From: Bombyx mori
Taxonomy: Eukaryota; Arthropoda; Insecta; Lepidoptera; Bombycidae
DNA: 64,000 nt
Assembly: GCF_030269925.1 (NCBI RefSeq)
Contig: NC_085107.1
Coordinates: 16,804,001-16,868,000, forward strand
Reading direction: 5' to 3'
Part shown: piece by piece, positions 1 to 11,418 of the stretch
How positions within the stretch are numbered: position 1 is the stretch's first letter
Layout of the letters: every line of letters begins with the position of its first letter
The notes under the pieces: generated by a model
Databases searched by the model: none
What the model saw: only the letters and a program-made list of their open reading frames with translations
Told to the model about the DNA's origin: nothing
Program-made: the position numbers and the translations under genes

Positions 1-2459
1 ATGATATTAAATACTGAGGTTTACGATACAACAAAAATGTATTGTATCAATACTCCAAAAAATATAATTGAGGTTAAAATAAACCTGCAAATGCATTTGT
101 AAAAAATAAATTTTACTTCATTCGAGCCCAAGTAAAAATAGGTTTGTTTCTCTAACTACGAGTATGTTGTACAGATACTTTAGTACGCGGCTTGGGATTT
201 ACACTAAAATCGTATAGGTAGCTATAATAATTGAATTTCAAAGGAACCGACACCCATCAATTTGTAAGTTTATGTTCGTTGACACAGTAATACCACAATA
301 TATTATCTTGCCTTTGGACATTGTAAAATATGATTGACATAAAGTCATCCTATTATTTAGTATATAAACGGTACCTTATAGAAATCATAAAATATATTTT
401 TGTTGTGTAAATTTTATCGGAAAATAATTTCGAATAAGAAATTATTAAATGATATTAATCATTAAATCATTACAATTACAATGGAAATAAATCACCAAAG
501 TTTTTTTGTTAGAAATTGGTGCTCATGAAGATTAAGACTGCGGGTTATTAAGTAATAAAACATACAAAAAAAAATACATGGGACTATATCACCATATCAC
601 TAACAAGACAAGTTAACAAATTATTTAAAGTATGCTGTTTTTTTAGCCTCAAGTAGAACGGACTGTGAATCAAAGTAATTGACTTAAGTTACCAGGTTAA
701 GCCACTGATGGGTTGGTCGGTCAATTAGATGCACAAGACCGGTGGTTGTGGCGTAGTTTAGGGGAGACCTACTCCTAGATCCAGTTGTAGATTTCAGTGG
801 GCTCTTGAAGATGAATATGAGGAAGATGATGGTGATTTTCATCAAAGTAAACTCTTAAGTCTCTTATGACAGTTTACGCTTCATACAGTCACTGTCAATA
901 TAACACGAGTAAAATGTATTTTGTTTTTATTTGCGAAAGACCCTACAAACCACTTAGTGTTAGAGCACAAATTTGAAACTACATTAAGATTCTCTTGAAA
1001 AGAATCGCAATCAGCTTAGGTTTAGTTGGTAGAGTGGATTTTCGTGTCGTCCGACTAAAGTAGTAGTCAAGTCGTTGATAAGAACTACGAACAGCAAATA
1101 AGTATTTTGATTAGTTCTGCTGACTTTTCGCAGTAGACTTGAGTTTTGTATATTGAGTTAACTAGAACGTTTTTTTTTCTGTAGCCGCACTGAAATCGCA
1201 TCTGCAGGCCACTGAATTTTAATTGGTTTAATTCTTAGTTTTATTATAATATAATCCCGACTGTTGCGTCTCTTTTTGAGATTAACGAGCAGGATAGCGG
1301 TCTTATTGTAGCGAACGGATTCTTTCATCTTCTTCCTTCTTTATGAAGTTGATAGAAAATTAATTACACAAGACAAGGAGGGTAGGAATAGGTTCCACGC
1401 TAAAAGCTTTATCAGGAAATCTTAGGAGCTAGTCCATTACTTGAACCACGAAAGCAGTATAATGTAACTTGTGCTGACACTTTGTAATAGGTTCGGATGT
1501 TAAATTTGTCTAAGATGATTATTCCTCTTTACGGTCGGTTTCGTGAAACTTGCCGTGAAGCGTTGAACCGTGAAATTTGTTTTAGTATTATGAGATGTTT
1601 GTAATGAGAAATTGCGCGCTTGAGAATCGCAATCGCAAGGCAGACTGTTTTCTTGGGTCGTTTAAACTTTCATTTATATGTTCGGCTTGTTTAATAGAGA
1701 CCTTATTATAAGTGAATTAATATTTCTACTAAAGTTCACAAGCGGTTTTACCTGCATTCATGCAGAAAAAAAGTAATTCGATTAAATTGTTTTTTTATCT
1801 CTACTTTTCTGTACTCTTGATGACGTGCGTGCAGAATTTCATTGTAATAAGTTGAATTTTTTAATATAAAATAGTAAAAATATAGATTGAATTCAGTACA
1901 TATTCATCAACGCGGCTAATGAAATTGATGGGTTTTACGGAAGTCTCAAACCAGAAAATATTATAAATATTATGAAACGTAATCTTGTTTGTTTTCGCAA
2001 AGAAGCCTTTTGATTAAATTACTTGGAGCTATGTTCAATCGCATTACGATAAATTAAAAAAGTTTTTCCTCAAGCATATTTTTAGGACAGAATAAATGTT
2101 TATGATAGACAAATTAAGCGCGAATATGCTTTTTGGTTACTTTGTGTAGTAAATAAATGTTTGCAACGTTTTCTACAATTACCACTAAGTACATCTGTAC
2201 ACATTGTATTCATGTTAATTTTGAAATTTCGTTTCAAAATTTTAGTCAGAAAAACAGTGACAGCAAACTGGGCGATATTTTACATTCATTCAACATATTA
2301 TAAATTCGAAGATGAATTTGTTTGTTCCATATGCTGGATTAACTTGTTTTATTTGGCGTTTATTTGGATTTTGTCAACAGCGAAAGAGCTTGTTGATGAA
2401 GTGCAGAGTTAGGGACCGGTTTTTCTTGACATCCGCAATATATATATATTTCTTATATC
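1..2459. other. AT-rich intergenic DNA, nothing recognised
   Basis: No open frame with coding character, RNA gene or known repeat was recognised. A short open frame at 2161-2412 begins at TTG and has the composition of chance AT-rich DNA. Some diverged transposon sequence may be present that I cannot recognise by eye. Confidence 0.5.
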
Positions 2460-2469
2460 TAACCGACAT

Positions 2470-3368
2470 TGACACCACCTTGGGTCCTGGAGGTGGAGGC
2501 GTTCGCCGCTGACTATCAGTGGCGGGCTGACCTTCGTGCCCGGGGCGTGGCGCGTCCCAGCCCCAGTGTGGTCAGAGCGCGGAAGGCCCAATCTCGGCGG
2601 TCCGTGCTGGAGTCATGGTCCAGGCGGCTGGCCGATCCTTCGGTTGGTCGTAGGACCGTCGAGGCGATTCGCCCGGTCCTTGTGGATTACATATGAGTGA
2701 ATCGTGACAGAGGACGCCTCACTTTCCGGCTCACGTAGGTGCTCACTGGGCATGGTTGCTTCGGTGAGTTTCTGCACCGGATCTGAGCCGAGCCGACGGC
2801 AGAGTTCCACCATTGTGGTTGCGACTTGGACACGGCGGAGCACACACTCGTCGCCTGCTCCGCATGGGAGGGGTGGCGCCGTGTCCTCGTTGCAAAAATA
2901 GGAAACGACTTGTCGTTGCCAAGTGTTGTGCATCGATGCTCGGCGACGACGAGTCGTGGAAGGCGATGCTCGACTTCTGCGAGTGCACCATCTCGACAGA
3001 AGGAGTCAGTGGGGCGCGTGAGAGACGCATAAGCCCGCCGCCGTCGAGCGGGGTCCAGGGAGGCGGATCTCGCCCAAGCCGTGGCCCTCTAAGCGTTTCG
3101 GGTCCCCCTCATATGTAAGTCTGGGGTCCGGCGAAGGGCGCCTAAGAGACGACGTGCAAGTTGTTCTGCACGCGTTGCGTCCCGAGGGGAGGGTGATGGG
3201 AGAGATGTGCTCCGCACTAAGCGTTTCACTCTTCCCCCTTTGCCTTTTCATGAGTTCTGTCTCATGCGAGGCTCGGACGTGGGTTGTTGAGCGACAGGAG
3301 GTTTTAGTCGGTTCGACTCCAGTGGAGGGTGGGAGTCCGGCGATTTCCTCCTGACAAAAAAAAAAAAA
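2470..3368 (+). mobile_element. 5'-truncated R1-clade-like LINE with 10-bp target duplication
   Basis: A GC-rich island in AT-rich DNA carries the C-terminal part of a non-LTR retrotransposon ORF2, a 3' UTR of about 275 bp and a 14-15 base poly(A). It is bounded by a perfect 10-bp direct repeat, TAACCGACAT, at 2460-2469 and 3369-3378, as expected for target-primed reverse transcription. The protein tail and its CCHC-type motif resemble the R1/TRAS/SART group of Bombyx LINEs; that assignment is from memory of the family. The insertion is dead on arrival because it lacks the endonuclease and RT domains. Confidence 0.85.
2472..3092 (+). pseudogene. R1-like LINE ORF2 C-terminal fragment, broken
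   Basis: Conceptual translation from 2472 gives a basic region rich in Arg, then a C-terminal cysteine/histidine motif of the kind found at the end of R1-type ORF2 (the stretch around HCGCDLDTAEHTLVAC). The first cysteine expected in that motif appears replaced by Phe. The frame is broken by four in-frame stops (2694, 2736, 2784, 3030) and by a one-base loss near 2930 offset by a one-base gain near 2998, after which the original frame continues to the natural stop TAA at 3090-3092. Several stops look like CAG/CAA to TAG/TAA or Trp to TGA transitions, so decay is moderate rather than ancient. Confidence 0.8.
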
Positions 3369-3378
3369 TAACCGACAT

Positions 3379-4655
3379 GGGTTCTTTTAGACTCTCTTAA
3401 GTACGAGATCTAAATGTCTGATTTATGACACCGGGACTCCGTAAGGATATGCCGCACATTATCAGTACTTCAGTACTGGCTCAGTTTTTTGTTTAATCTA
3501 TAAAACTATTTTATAGACGCTTAGATATGTTGCCAACCTTATTTGTAGGTTCTCTTGATAAATGGCAGGAACACTGAAGTTTTGACCGTTGGTTTTGTGG
3601 TTTCGCGTAGTTTTTTTTTTTTTTGTTTTACTTTAGAATGGGTTTATGAGTTATGATAGGCTTATTAGTAACATCATCGCTTTTTGCTCAGTTATAATTT
3701 GAAATTTTGTAGACTAAAACTTGTAGGCTACTTGCACCAATTTTTATCATGTCTGCGAGTCGCGAAATCCTGAGGAAATCTAATACGACATTTAACATAA
3801 ACTGGAAGTGTATGCATTTGATGATGAATTATGAGCCGAATCTTTGTTCAGGTCATAATTAACAGAAAACTGGTGGTAGTTTTTATTATAATACATATTT
3901 ACGTCTCAATACTGAAAATTCGTTTCAAACTTAAGCCGAAAAAGCACTTAAATTATTACGATCTATGAAAATTTAAATACGAAGCAAAAACGTTACTATA
4001 ACGAAGTTTAATAAACCAGACCGTGAAGGCAGATACTCTCCGTAAAAAAGGATACTAGGCTGATATTTATTACAAATCAATAAGCGATATCCGTCTCTAT
4101 TTCATTCAAAATTCAATTTTGGTGTGAAAGAAGGAATAACGAAGGTTTTCGAGAAAAATGAGTTTCTGAGCGAACATTAATACTACAGATATAGTTATAC
4201 CGAAATAAAATTATCCACGGCAGTTTTCGAAAAAGAGGGAGCGAGCTACTTTATTAAACTTTTGAAGAAACGTTGTTCATGCAGACGCTCGAAACCATTC
4301 TTTGTTCGGGTCAATAAGCTTTATTGCAAGAGCCGCAAAAACCACTTTACATCAACATTCATTTCAATGAACGAACGGTACCAAGTAAACTTTGAACAAG
4401 TGTAAGCACTCTTTAACTAGGTTTCCTTGGTTTTCGGTCTTTGTGTGCGATTACATCCTAAAAGGGGACCTTCGTACTATTTTTTCAAGCACAATATATA
4501 TAAATTATTTCAGTTGTCTTTGTAAACTATAATTACCGTCATTGTCACATGAAGCTCCACGTCTACTTCTATACCATTAGAAGTTTATGGTACTTTTGCT
4601 ATAGTACTCTTGAACCTAATAGATATTTGTGTGTTTAATTTTCTTGCCACTCAAA
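3379..4655. other. AT-rich intergenic DNA
   Basis: No gene or known repeat was recognised. There is a poly(T) run near 3609-3624 that could be the tail of an old minus-strand retroelement, but no body for it could be identified. Confidence 0.4.
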
Positions 4656-4918
4656 AGCCGGTTACCGTCCTAACGAACCCGTCGCTGGCGACGAAGAGCT
4701 GGACGAGTAAATTAACCCAGAGACACAGCCCACTAAGTTTCTCGCCAGATCTTCTTAGTGGATCGCTTTTCCGATCCGGTGGTAGATTCTGCGAAGCACT
4801 GCTCTTGCTACGACCAGTGTTAGCAACACTTCCGATTTGAGCCCCGTGAACTCACCTATATGTCAAGGAGAAGCGGATATAGCCTCTCAAGTCTATCAGC
4901 ATAGGTAGAAAAAAAAAA
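4656..4918 (+). mobile_element. Jockey-clade LINE 3' UTR fragment
   Basis: Shares a long, clearly alignable block with the tails at 12182-12430 (minus), 14050-14442 (plus) and 22771-22995 (minus): a 'cccgtcgc..gcgacgaag' segment, the block around 'cacagcccact.agtttctcgcc', 'tccgatccggtggtag', a run of 'gcgaagcact', and a closing 'tatcagc.taggtag' followed by poly(A). The ORF is gone. The same 'gagtttctcgccggatcttctcag' type of module also follows the RT fragment at 30069-30442, which ties the family to jockey-clade LINEs. Confidence 0.8.
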
Positions 4919-5254
4919 GCTAAGTAAAATAAATCGTAGCCGTTTATTTATGCGCACAATACCGGTCTTAGTCCGTAAATCAAAGAAACTAATATCGGAT
5001 GAAATGGATTCGTATCTCATTTCATTTTATAATGCGCGCAATGTTCGTGTCAGCTGGCGTATGTTATCCAAGATCTCTATTGAATACACTGAGCGCCCGT
5101 AGACTCTATTGCGAGTTTAAATCAACGAACCCACGATCGTCCTGGAGTCTAGTTGAGCTCGTTGAACGTAAATGCCGCAGTTCTACTTGAGACACGAGGT
5201 CAATGTCTCAATTGTGTAGGAAAAGCAGTTGTCCCACATTTGAAACCGGGATTT
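4919..5254. other. Intergenic DNA, nothing recognised
   Basis: No gene or repeat recognised. A 63-codon open frame at 4999-5190 has no coding character. Confidence 0.4.
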
Positions 5255-5344
5255 TTAGATTTTATTTTGTTCTAAAATAAAAATGTAAATACACTCGTTA
5301 TGTGACAATATGTCATACTTTTTTACTGTAACAGTCTACCGTCA
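5255..5344 (+). repeat. Left half of an interrupted dispersed repeat
   Basis: This segment, ending in 'agtctaccgtca', is nearly identical to the reverse complement of 16848-16935. In the 16.8 kb copy the sequence runs straight on into 'tatttactaataactacgagac', which here is found only at 6908-6960. The two halves are therefore separated by about 1.56 kb of inserted DNA. The family itself was not identified. Confidence 0.75.
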
Positions 5345-6484
5345 TCATAGACCTATATAGTAGGGACACGACATATTGTTCTATACGTACAATTGCTTAT
5401 ATAAATAGCACCCATTTTGAAGGCACATACATAAACATATATCTATCTCGTTTTTACTCACCACTTTAACTCGCAGGAAAACAATATAACAGTATTTCAG
5501 TGCGTACATAAAATGAAACATGAATATACGTAAATGTCTCCGTCTCCGTCTAATGAGGCCGAAAATCCGCCATGTTTAGCGCGCCAAATGTCATTGTCAC
5601 GTCAGTTCGGCCGTCTGTTTTGGGTTGTACATTATTTATTGACTTTGATATCGATTTAATATGATTGCTTATATAAAATTTCTTATTTTATCATGCTTAA
5701 AACATACAAAAATAATAATTAAAACATATTTTATAGGATCTCAAGAAAGTCGTCGAAACTATTTAAATAAAATAGTTTTATAACACTATTGTCAACTCGT
5801 TAAATATTTAATAATTAAGTGATTTTAGAGAGGAAGTCACAAGGAATGTTTGTAATTTTATTAACGAATAAATGTTCTGTAGGTGTTTTTTTTATCAGGC
5901 GGTCCCTTGATAAGTTTAAAATTTGAATCACTCTCAAGTGAGAGTGATTCAAATGGTGCGGCGTACCTTCCTTGAGGTGCGCTGCGGTAGTGTGTTACGG
6001 ACTTTAGAGTCAGCAAAACAATTAAAATAGATTGTAATAGTCTAAGAAAAACACGTACTCAAAATACGATAACATTCAGCATGCTAGAAATGGGCAGATG
6101 GCACTGTACTACGCCATATCTTTATGTTTTGCGGCAAACGACAACTTTATAAAATCAGTGTAGCAAATTTTAAAAATCGTCATATCGTTTCCTTGGCAAA
6201 TTTGAAGCACGAACTCGTCTTAGATTTCACATAATATCTAAATCACATCATCTTTGCACATAACAATATACTTACTTCCTATTAAAGTATAAATTCTACA
6301 AATAAATTCACTCAACAATATTTAAAATAAAATGAGCCAAGAACGTTTATCGATAAAACCTACTAACATTAAAATTTTCTGGGCAGCACTAAAACCGCCA
6401 TGTTTTGTGGCCAGATGACGTCACAGTGGCACGAATTTTTGTTGACGTTTCATTTCCATAGGTTTCCTACTTCAGTGACCGTCA
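5345..6484. other. DNA inserted between the halves of a repeat; origin unknown
   Basis: Lies between the left half of the dispersed repeat and the Helitron at 6485. It holds two similar but direct-oriented motifs with 'ccgccatgtttt' followed by 'gtca' (near 5568 and 6396) and a short palindrome near 5930-5955 ('atttgaatcactctca/tgagagtgattcaaat'). No coding frame seen. It begins with TC directly after an A, so it could be the left part of a larger rolling-circle insertion ending at 6907, but this is inference. Confidence 0.4.
5926..5954. repeat. Near-perfect palindrome
   Basis: The sequence reads 'atttgaatcactctca' and then its complement 'tgagagtgattcaaat', with almost no loop. It may be a hairpin end of a small DNA element or a replication-generated palindrome. 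Confidence 0.6.
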
Positions 6485-6907
6485 TCTATATATTAATACG
6501 TGAAGCAAAAAGTTTGTATCCCTTTTTACGATAATTGCGCGGACGGAGGAGTATGAAATTTCCAACACTTATAGAGAACATAGAGAAGAAATGCACAATG
6601 CTAATATTATTTTTTTATAAATAATTCATAAAATATACATTAAATCAATAAAGAAAACATTACACACACTACATACCATGTATTTGACGCACACACGCTG
6701 GCATACTATTTATTGTCAAACTTTTGTTCTTGACGTCTGTTGTCAAATTGAGAATAGATTAAATATTGTTTGTCTTTGTTAATATTTTTTATAGTGTAGT
6801 CTTGGCGAAATTTGTGATTAAAGAAGTATAAAATACAATCATAATAGTGTACAAACTTACAATTCCAATTAATTATAGTCGAGTTTCGACTACTGCGGGA
6901 CCTCTAG
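6485..6907 (+). mobile_element. Lep1-like non-autonomous Helitron, copy 1
   Basis: Begins with TCTATATATTAATACGTGAAG and ends with CTAG, flanked by A on the left and T on the right: the AT target rule of Helitrons. A 7-bp stem with a 3-base loop (TAGTCGA-GTT-TCGACTA) lies about a dozen bases before the 3' end, matching the usual 3' hairpin. The copy at 32703-33113 is clearly homologous over its whole length. Start motif and ending match the Lep1-type Helitrons known from Lepidoptera. No Rep/helicase coding sequence is present, so the element moves, if at all, in trans. Confidence 0.9.
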
Positions 6908-6960
6908 TATTTATTAATAACTACGAGACTATTAATACGGTTTACAATGTACAGATCATC
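6908..6960 (+). repeat. Right half of the interrupted dispersed repeat
   Basis: Matches the reverse complement of 16801-16847 (the segment around 'aactacgagactattaatac'). Together with 5255-5344 it makes up the repeat whose uninterrupted copy is at 16801-16935. Confidence 0.75.
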
Positions 6961-7294
6961 TCTACAGTATATATCATACAGTAACAGGCTTCATATTGTG
7001 AATGTACTTGCTTGTGAATTTCAGACTGTATCTCCTTTGTACATAGGGGGTTTGTGACTTCTGCCGTTAAATAATAAAATACTATTAAATTATTTTAGGT
7101 TTTTAATGTGAAAGTAATATTGTACATATTGCGCGTCTTGTAGCTGTTGAGTACCGTTGTGAAGTGAAGGTGGTTGTGTATTTTTTACGCATCGCGGTGT
7201 TAGCACCGTTCCGCGGGTTTGCCGCCCCCTCTCTCGCCGCGCTGCCTCCGTCTTTCCCGACTTCACAAAAGAGGAGATGATGCGTAAGCAGTGA
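6961..7294. other. Intergenic DNA with short GC-rich stretch
   Basis: Nothing assigned. The GC-rich part near 7185-7260 precedes a Bm1 copy; the open frame across it on the minus strand has no recognisable domain. Confidence 0.4.
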
Positions 7295-7545
7295 CTTTTT
7301 TTATTGCTTAGATGAGTGCTCGAGCTCACGGCCCACCTGGTGTTAAGTGTTTACCGGAGCCCATAGACCCCTACGACGTAGGTGCCGCCACCCACGTCGA
7401 GACATGCGTTCTTAGGTCTCAGTTTTTACAGTACAACGGCTGCCCCGCCCTTCAAACCGAAACGCGTTACTGCTTCGCGGCAGAAATAGGGAAAACAATA
7501 GTACCCACCCGTACGGATTCACAAGTCGCCCTATCACCGAATTGC
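7295..7545 (-). mobile_element. Bm1-type SINE, 3' portion
   Basis: Reads on the minus strand as the 3' half of Bm1: the block complementary to 'gcttagatg.gtg.acgagctcac', then the segments around 'ttactgcttcgcggcagaaatag'. It differs from the common subfamily in several places (for example 'gagacatgcgttcttaggtctcag'), sharing these with the chimeric copy at 16.4 kb. The tRNA-like head is missing. Confidence 0.85.
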
Positions 7546-7607
7546 CCTATAGAAGAATATTTTGTTTAAACTTTTTTTTTAAACACATATTTTACAAATT
7601 TAATATT

Positions 7608-7725
7608 ATCTCAAGGTGGCTGGAAGCATTGATATTGTGATGTCTATAAGCTTCAATAACGACTTAACGCTTAAGCTGGCCGTGATCTCGTTAACTTTGT
7701 GCAGTAAAGTAATTAAATAAAAAAT
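7608..7725 (+). mobile_element. Bm1-type SINE, diverged 3' tail
   Basis: Starts at 'tatctcaaggtgg' and follows the Bm1 3' end ('gatgtctataagcttcaataacgacttaac') with many differences, ending near an AATAAA-like tail. An old, 5'-truncated copy. Confidence 0.7.
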
Positions 7726-9121
7726 ATGGGATTTCTCATAGTAATCAAGTCAAGTAAATGACACACGAAACAAATGTAAAATTCTTTGAAAAGAGGACTG
7801 GCTAAAGTTTCACTCCAACAGACTGACAACTGTTCCGTATGGATCGCACCACTGCAAATGTTAGTTAATTCAGGTCGCATAACACAACCAAAACATTGAA
7901 TAAAATGTACTGGAACGGCCTTTATCAAAAATATTTTATTGGTGTATTTTTGTTTATTTTTCCAGTACAATGAAATATGTATTGAGTAACAGTTAAAAAA
8001 AAAACCTATTGAAAAATACGAAAAACCTTTAAGAACTTTTCTTTCTTTCTTATTGTTTGTTTAATGTAAGGTAGGTATATAAACAAAAAAAAAGAGTTGA
8101 CTACACATACGATGCAGATAAAAAAAGTCAATTCCAGACAACTTAAAATTATACGCTCAAGGATTGCTCTTAGTTGGTGACATAAATTTTCTTGACGTCT
8201 CATCACATCTAAGACATCCATTAAGTCCGTGTTTACGAGTCAGGAATAACTATCTCGAATAATGGCTTTCTTCCAAGGTTTATTGATAGTTAAGGAAATA
8301 ATTTTACAAAAGCGTTATGAGTTCTTTACTGTCTTAATTTTAGAATTCAATCGTACCACTCAGTATCTGAGTGATCAAATCTGAACTTTTTTGCTTCAGT
8401 ACTTTGTATCTATAATAGTACTGATGAATAAATTACATGTTTAATATGAATACTGCGTAATTAAAAAAAAACAGCTTAATTAATGAATTTCCGTTAGTAT
8501 TTGTTGGTCCTATTTTATGCTCGCAACAATATCCTACCTATTTTTGCCGCCGATCTCTTTGTTGACGACTAAGTCTACAAAATTGAGGTCTACCCTCATG
8601 CCTCAAGGTTCATGTTGGCGTCTACATTGGAACATATATGAGATCTCTAGTAAATTAATATAAAATGAGCCAGAACCTAGTTTGGCAATTAACGTTGTAA
8701 ACTAGTTGTGCCCTGACAAGCTTTTCTTTCGTAATCGCTTAGCTATAAAGCTATTTAAAAGAATATACGGGCTTAGTGTACCTTAATGATACTAAAATAT
8801 AGAAACTTTCTCGAAGAATATTTTAAAATCAAATGAATTATTAAAACTCAAACGATTAAGTATTGCTCAAACACAGAAGACAAGCTTGATTTAATATGAT
8901 GTAAAGGATTTGACGAAAAACTAATCAATATAAATATTAACGTTGGGCCTCTATGGAATTACTTTTAAAACTATTATTTGAATAAAACACATTTGAGTGA
9001 ATTTTTTACAGTTAATCTGGCCACCACGAACGCCGCAGATGGGTCAAAATACCAGGAATAAAGTTGTTTAAAAATACATTACTTTGATAAGCCGTTACAT
9101 ACATTTTTTTTAATTCTTAAA
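7726..9121. other. AT-rich intergenic DNA
   Basis: No gene or recognisable repeat. The open frames at 7713-7970 and 8006-8221 (minus) are AT-rich, overlap a SINE or low-complexity DNA, and look like chance. Confidence 0.4.
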
Positions 9122-9290
9122 CATCTTCTTCTTCTTTGTCTTCTTCTAAGTCGGTCTCTTCATTGCTGAAAGACGTGACTAGCTTGAAGTGTTAATCACT
9201 TGATGCACTATACTTCTCCGCATTTTCCTGTCCTCGGCGGTCTTTAGAGCCTCGGTTATTGGCAGGCCGGTAATTAAATTGTAATTTGGT
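9122..9290 (-). mobile_element. Possible LINE 3' tail, same family as the right window edge
   Basis: On the + strand the run 'cttcttctaagtcgg.ctcttcattgctgaaagacgtgac' resembles 63725-63785 ('cttcttagtcgaatacttcattgctgaaggtcgtg'), which is the 3' UTR of a LINE whose ORF tail is at 63798-63998. No ORF is left here. Confidence 0.45.
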
Positions 9291-9764
9291 ATAAGGCACT
9301 TCTTATATTAATTAGCCTTAATCCAGATTGGTTTGTGAAATGTGTTTGATTTTCTTTTTCTTGGTATTACGAACTCTAGACTGATGAAAGTGACATATTA
9401 TCTTTAAATGGTCGCAAATGTAGATAATACCAATCATATTATAATGTACTATAAAGACGTGGTGTCGTCCTTCGGCTAATGTAGAATCGACATAATTTGC
9501 AAAAATAGGTTTTCTTGATTTTTCTTTTAAATTTTGCTGGTTAATTTTTATTTAAGTACAGGAAAGTATTTAGGAAATTCAGTATTTTAGGAAATAATAA
9601 ATTACGTAAAATAAAAAAAACCGTAATTCAAATTATCAATTAAAATAACAAAATATGTCTCTTTATTTTTGTTTGACAACATAAAATTACATTGAAATAG
9701 AAATAATAAAAAAATAGAGAGAGAAGGGATGAGAGAACGAAAAGAAAGAAGGAGAAATAGAAAG

Positions 9765-9925
9765 GTATTCAAATCAAATCAAATCAAAATTTTTCAAAAT
9801 CAAAATCAACATAAATGAAAGTACATACTTGTTGAACGTCAAAAAAACTACCGCCAATTCACAAGAACTAGCCTCCGTCCTGAGAAGAATTGGCAAGAAA
9901 CTCAGCGGGCATGTCTTTTTTTTTT
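9765..9925 (-). mobile_element. LINE 3' UTR fragment (CR1/L2- or RTE-like tail)
   Basis: Contains (tcaaa)n followed by 'gtacat.cttgttgaacgtcaaaaaaactaccgcc' and 'gcaagaaactcagcggg' and then poly(T). On the minus strand this is 'gctgagtttcttgcc' followed by a simple-repeat tail, a module common in lepidopteran LINE 3' ends. The clade is uncertain. Confidence 0.6.
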
Positions 9926-10985
9926 TACATATGAAATTATTATTTATTTATTTTTTAATATTAGATTTTTTTTTTAATATGAATTTTTTACAATGAGTAA
10001 TATAACGTAACAATTATTACAATATTGAAATGCCTGGAGCGAGCAACTCATTCCCACTTTGTGCAATCTTCTATTATTTATATATATTATATATTATACA
10101 CTACTCGCTTGTGTATACGACTGTCGCGCCTGCGCAGACGTGCGATGTCATTGAAATGAGACGTCATTTAACGGTTTTATTCCACGGACTTTTTTCTTAC
10201 GGTTTTACTATCACATTTTCTTCAGTTCGGTCGCGTAGCAAAATCTTTTCTCCTCCAAGCCAGCCGCAAGGAATTTCGTTCCAAAAAAAAAAAAAAAACG
10301 ATATATTGAAATATTTTGATAAATTGAAATAAAAAGTATCCAAGAAATTGAAATAGGACATAGCTTAAACCGAAAGTTCGTTAAACCGGATTCCTCATAA
10401 TATTTGTATCTCACATAGTCCCACAGAGAGTCGTGAAATGAGTCAAATGGATTTATACGTATAAAAGTTGAAATCACGAATCCACTTTATGACGCTAATG
10501 TATATAAAAACACTCCTTAAAATTCATTTATTCTAACATTCACATACTCATGAATTGTGATTTAAATCTTTATAGTTTATGTAGGTAATTCTCAGTGACT
10601 TGTATCAAACGGTGGCATAAAGTTACAGGTTACTGTATTAGACGTCAAAAACAAACAAAACGTATTTTATTGGCTAACGCCAGTCTTAACAAGAATTATC
10701 AAGATAAAGAGCACGGGAAGCAAGTCCTCCTTTTGGGACAGCCGGTAACTTCAGCTCCTGATTTAAGCAGGGCAATATAGCTAAATAATATCTAACTAGA
10801 TGATGACCTTTGATGAGACTTTGCTCGGTTTTTTTTTTATAACGGCATCTTTTTTGTCTTTAAAGCGGTTACCTAGTTGCCCTCAATTAAGAAAAATAGT
10901 ATTATTATTCGCCAATAGATGTCGAGTAAAGTTGATTATTGAAAACACGAATAAAACAACATTTTCTGAAAATAAATCGTAGCTA
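9926..10985. other. Intergenic DNA, nothing certain
   Basis: Open frames at 10030-10332, 10595-10780 and 10800-10982 show no family resemblance. The poly(A) run near 10284-10299 after a GC-richer segment may be the tail of an unrecognised retroelement. Confidence 0.4.
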
Positions 10986-11418
10986 GATCGATTTATCGCC
11001 CCCAAAATCCACTGTACACTAAATTTTATGAAAATCGTTGGAGCCGCTTCCGAGACTCAGTTTATATATATACAAGAATCGCTCGTTTAAAGGTATAATA
11101 TATAACTCAGCTGTTAAAAACTTTGAGGAAATTCATCCGCAATTTAATCTGTGTATATAAATATGTACTATATACGGACAAGGATTATGCTCCACACTTT
11201 AGCGGGTAAACGATGTGTAACTCAATTAACACGAAGAGAACAGGGATGCGCCGATACGGAAAGAAAATACGAAACATAAATAAATATTAATGTATTTCCA
11301 ATTCGATTAAGGAACTGAGATTGCAAATTAACGATTTTAATTGGATCGAAGCGAATTGACAGGGCCGCTACAACACAGTAATGTATAAATTGCAATAATT
11401 ATCAACATATTATATCCC
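10983..11418. other. Intergenic DNA leading into an RT relic
   Basis: After the LINE end at about 11100 there is AT-rich unique-looking DNA to 11418. No gene seen. Confidence 0.35.
10986..11100 (+). mobile_element. Probable LINE 3' end fragment
   Basis: Includes 'atgaaaatcgttggagccg.ttccgag' and 'atatatacaagaat.gctcgtttaaaggtata', an end motif that is widespread in Lepidoptera and usually attributed to RTE-like LINEs. The assignment is from memory of the motif. Confidence 0.45.
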
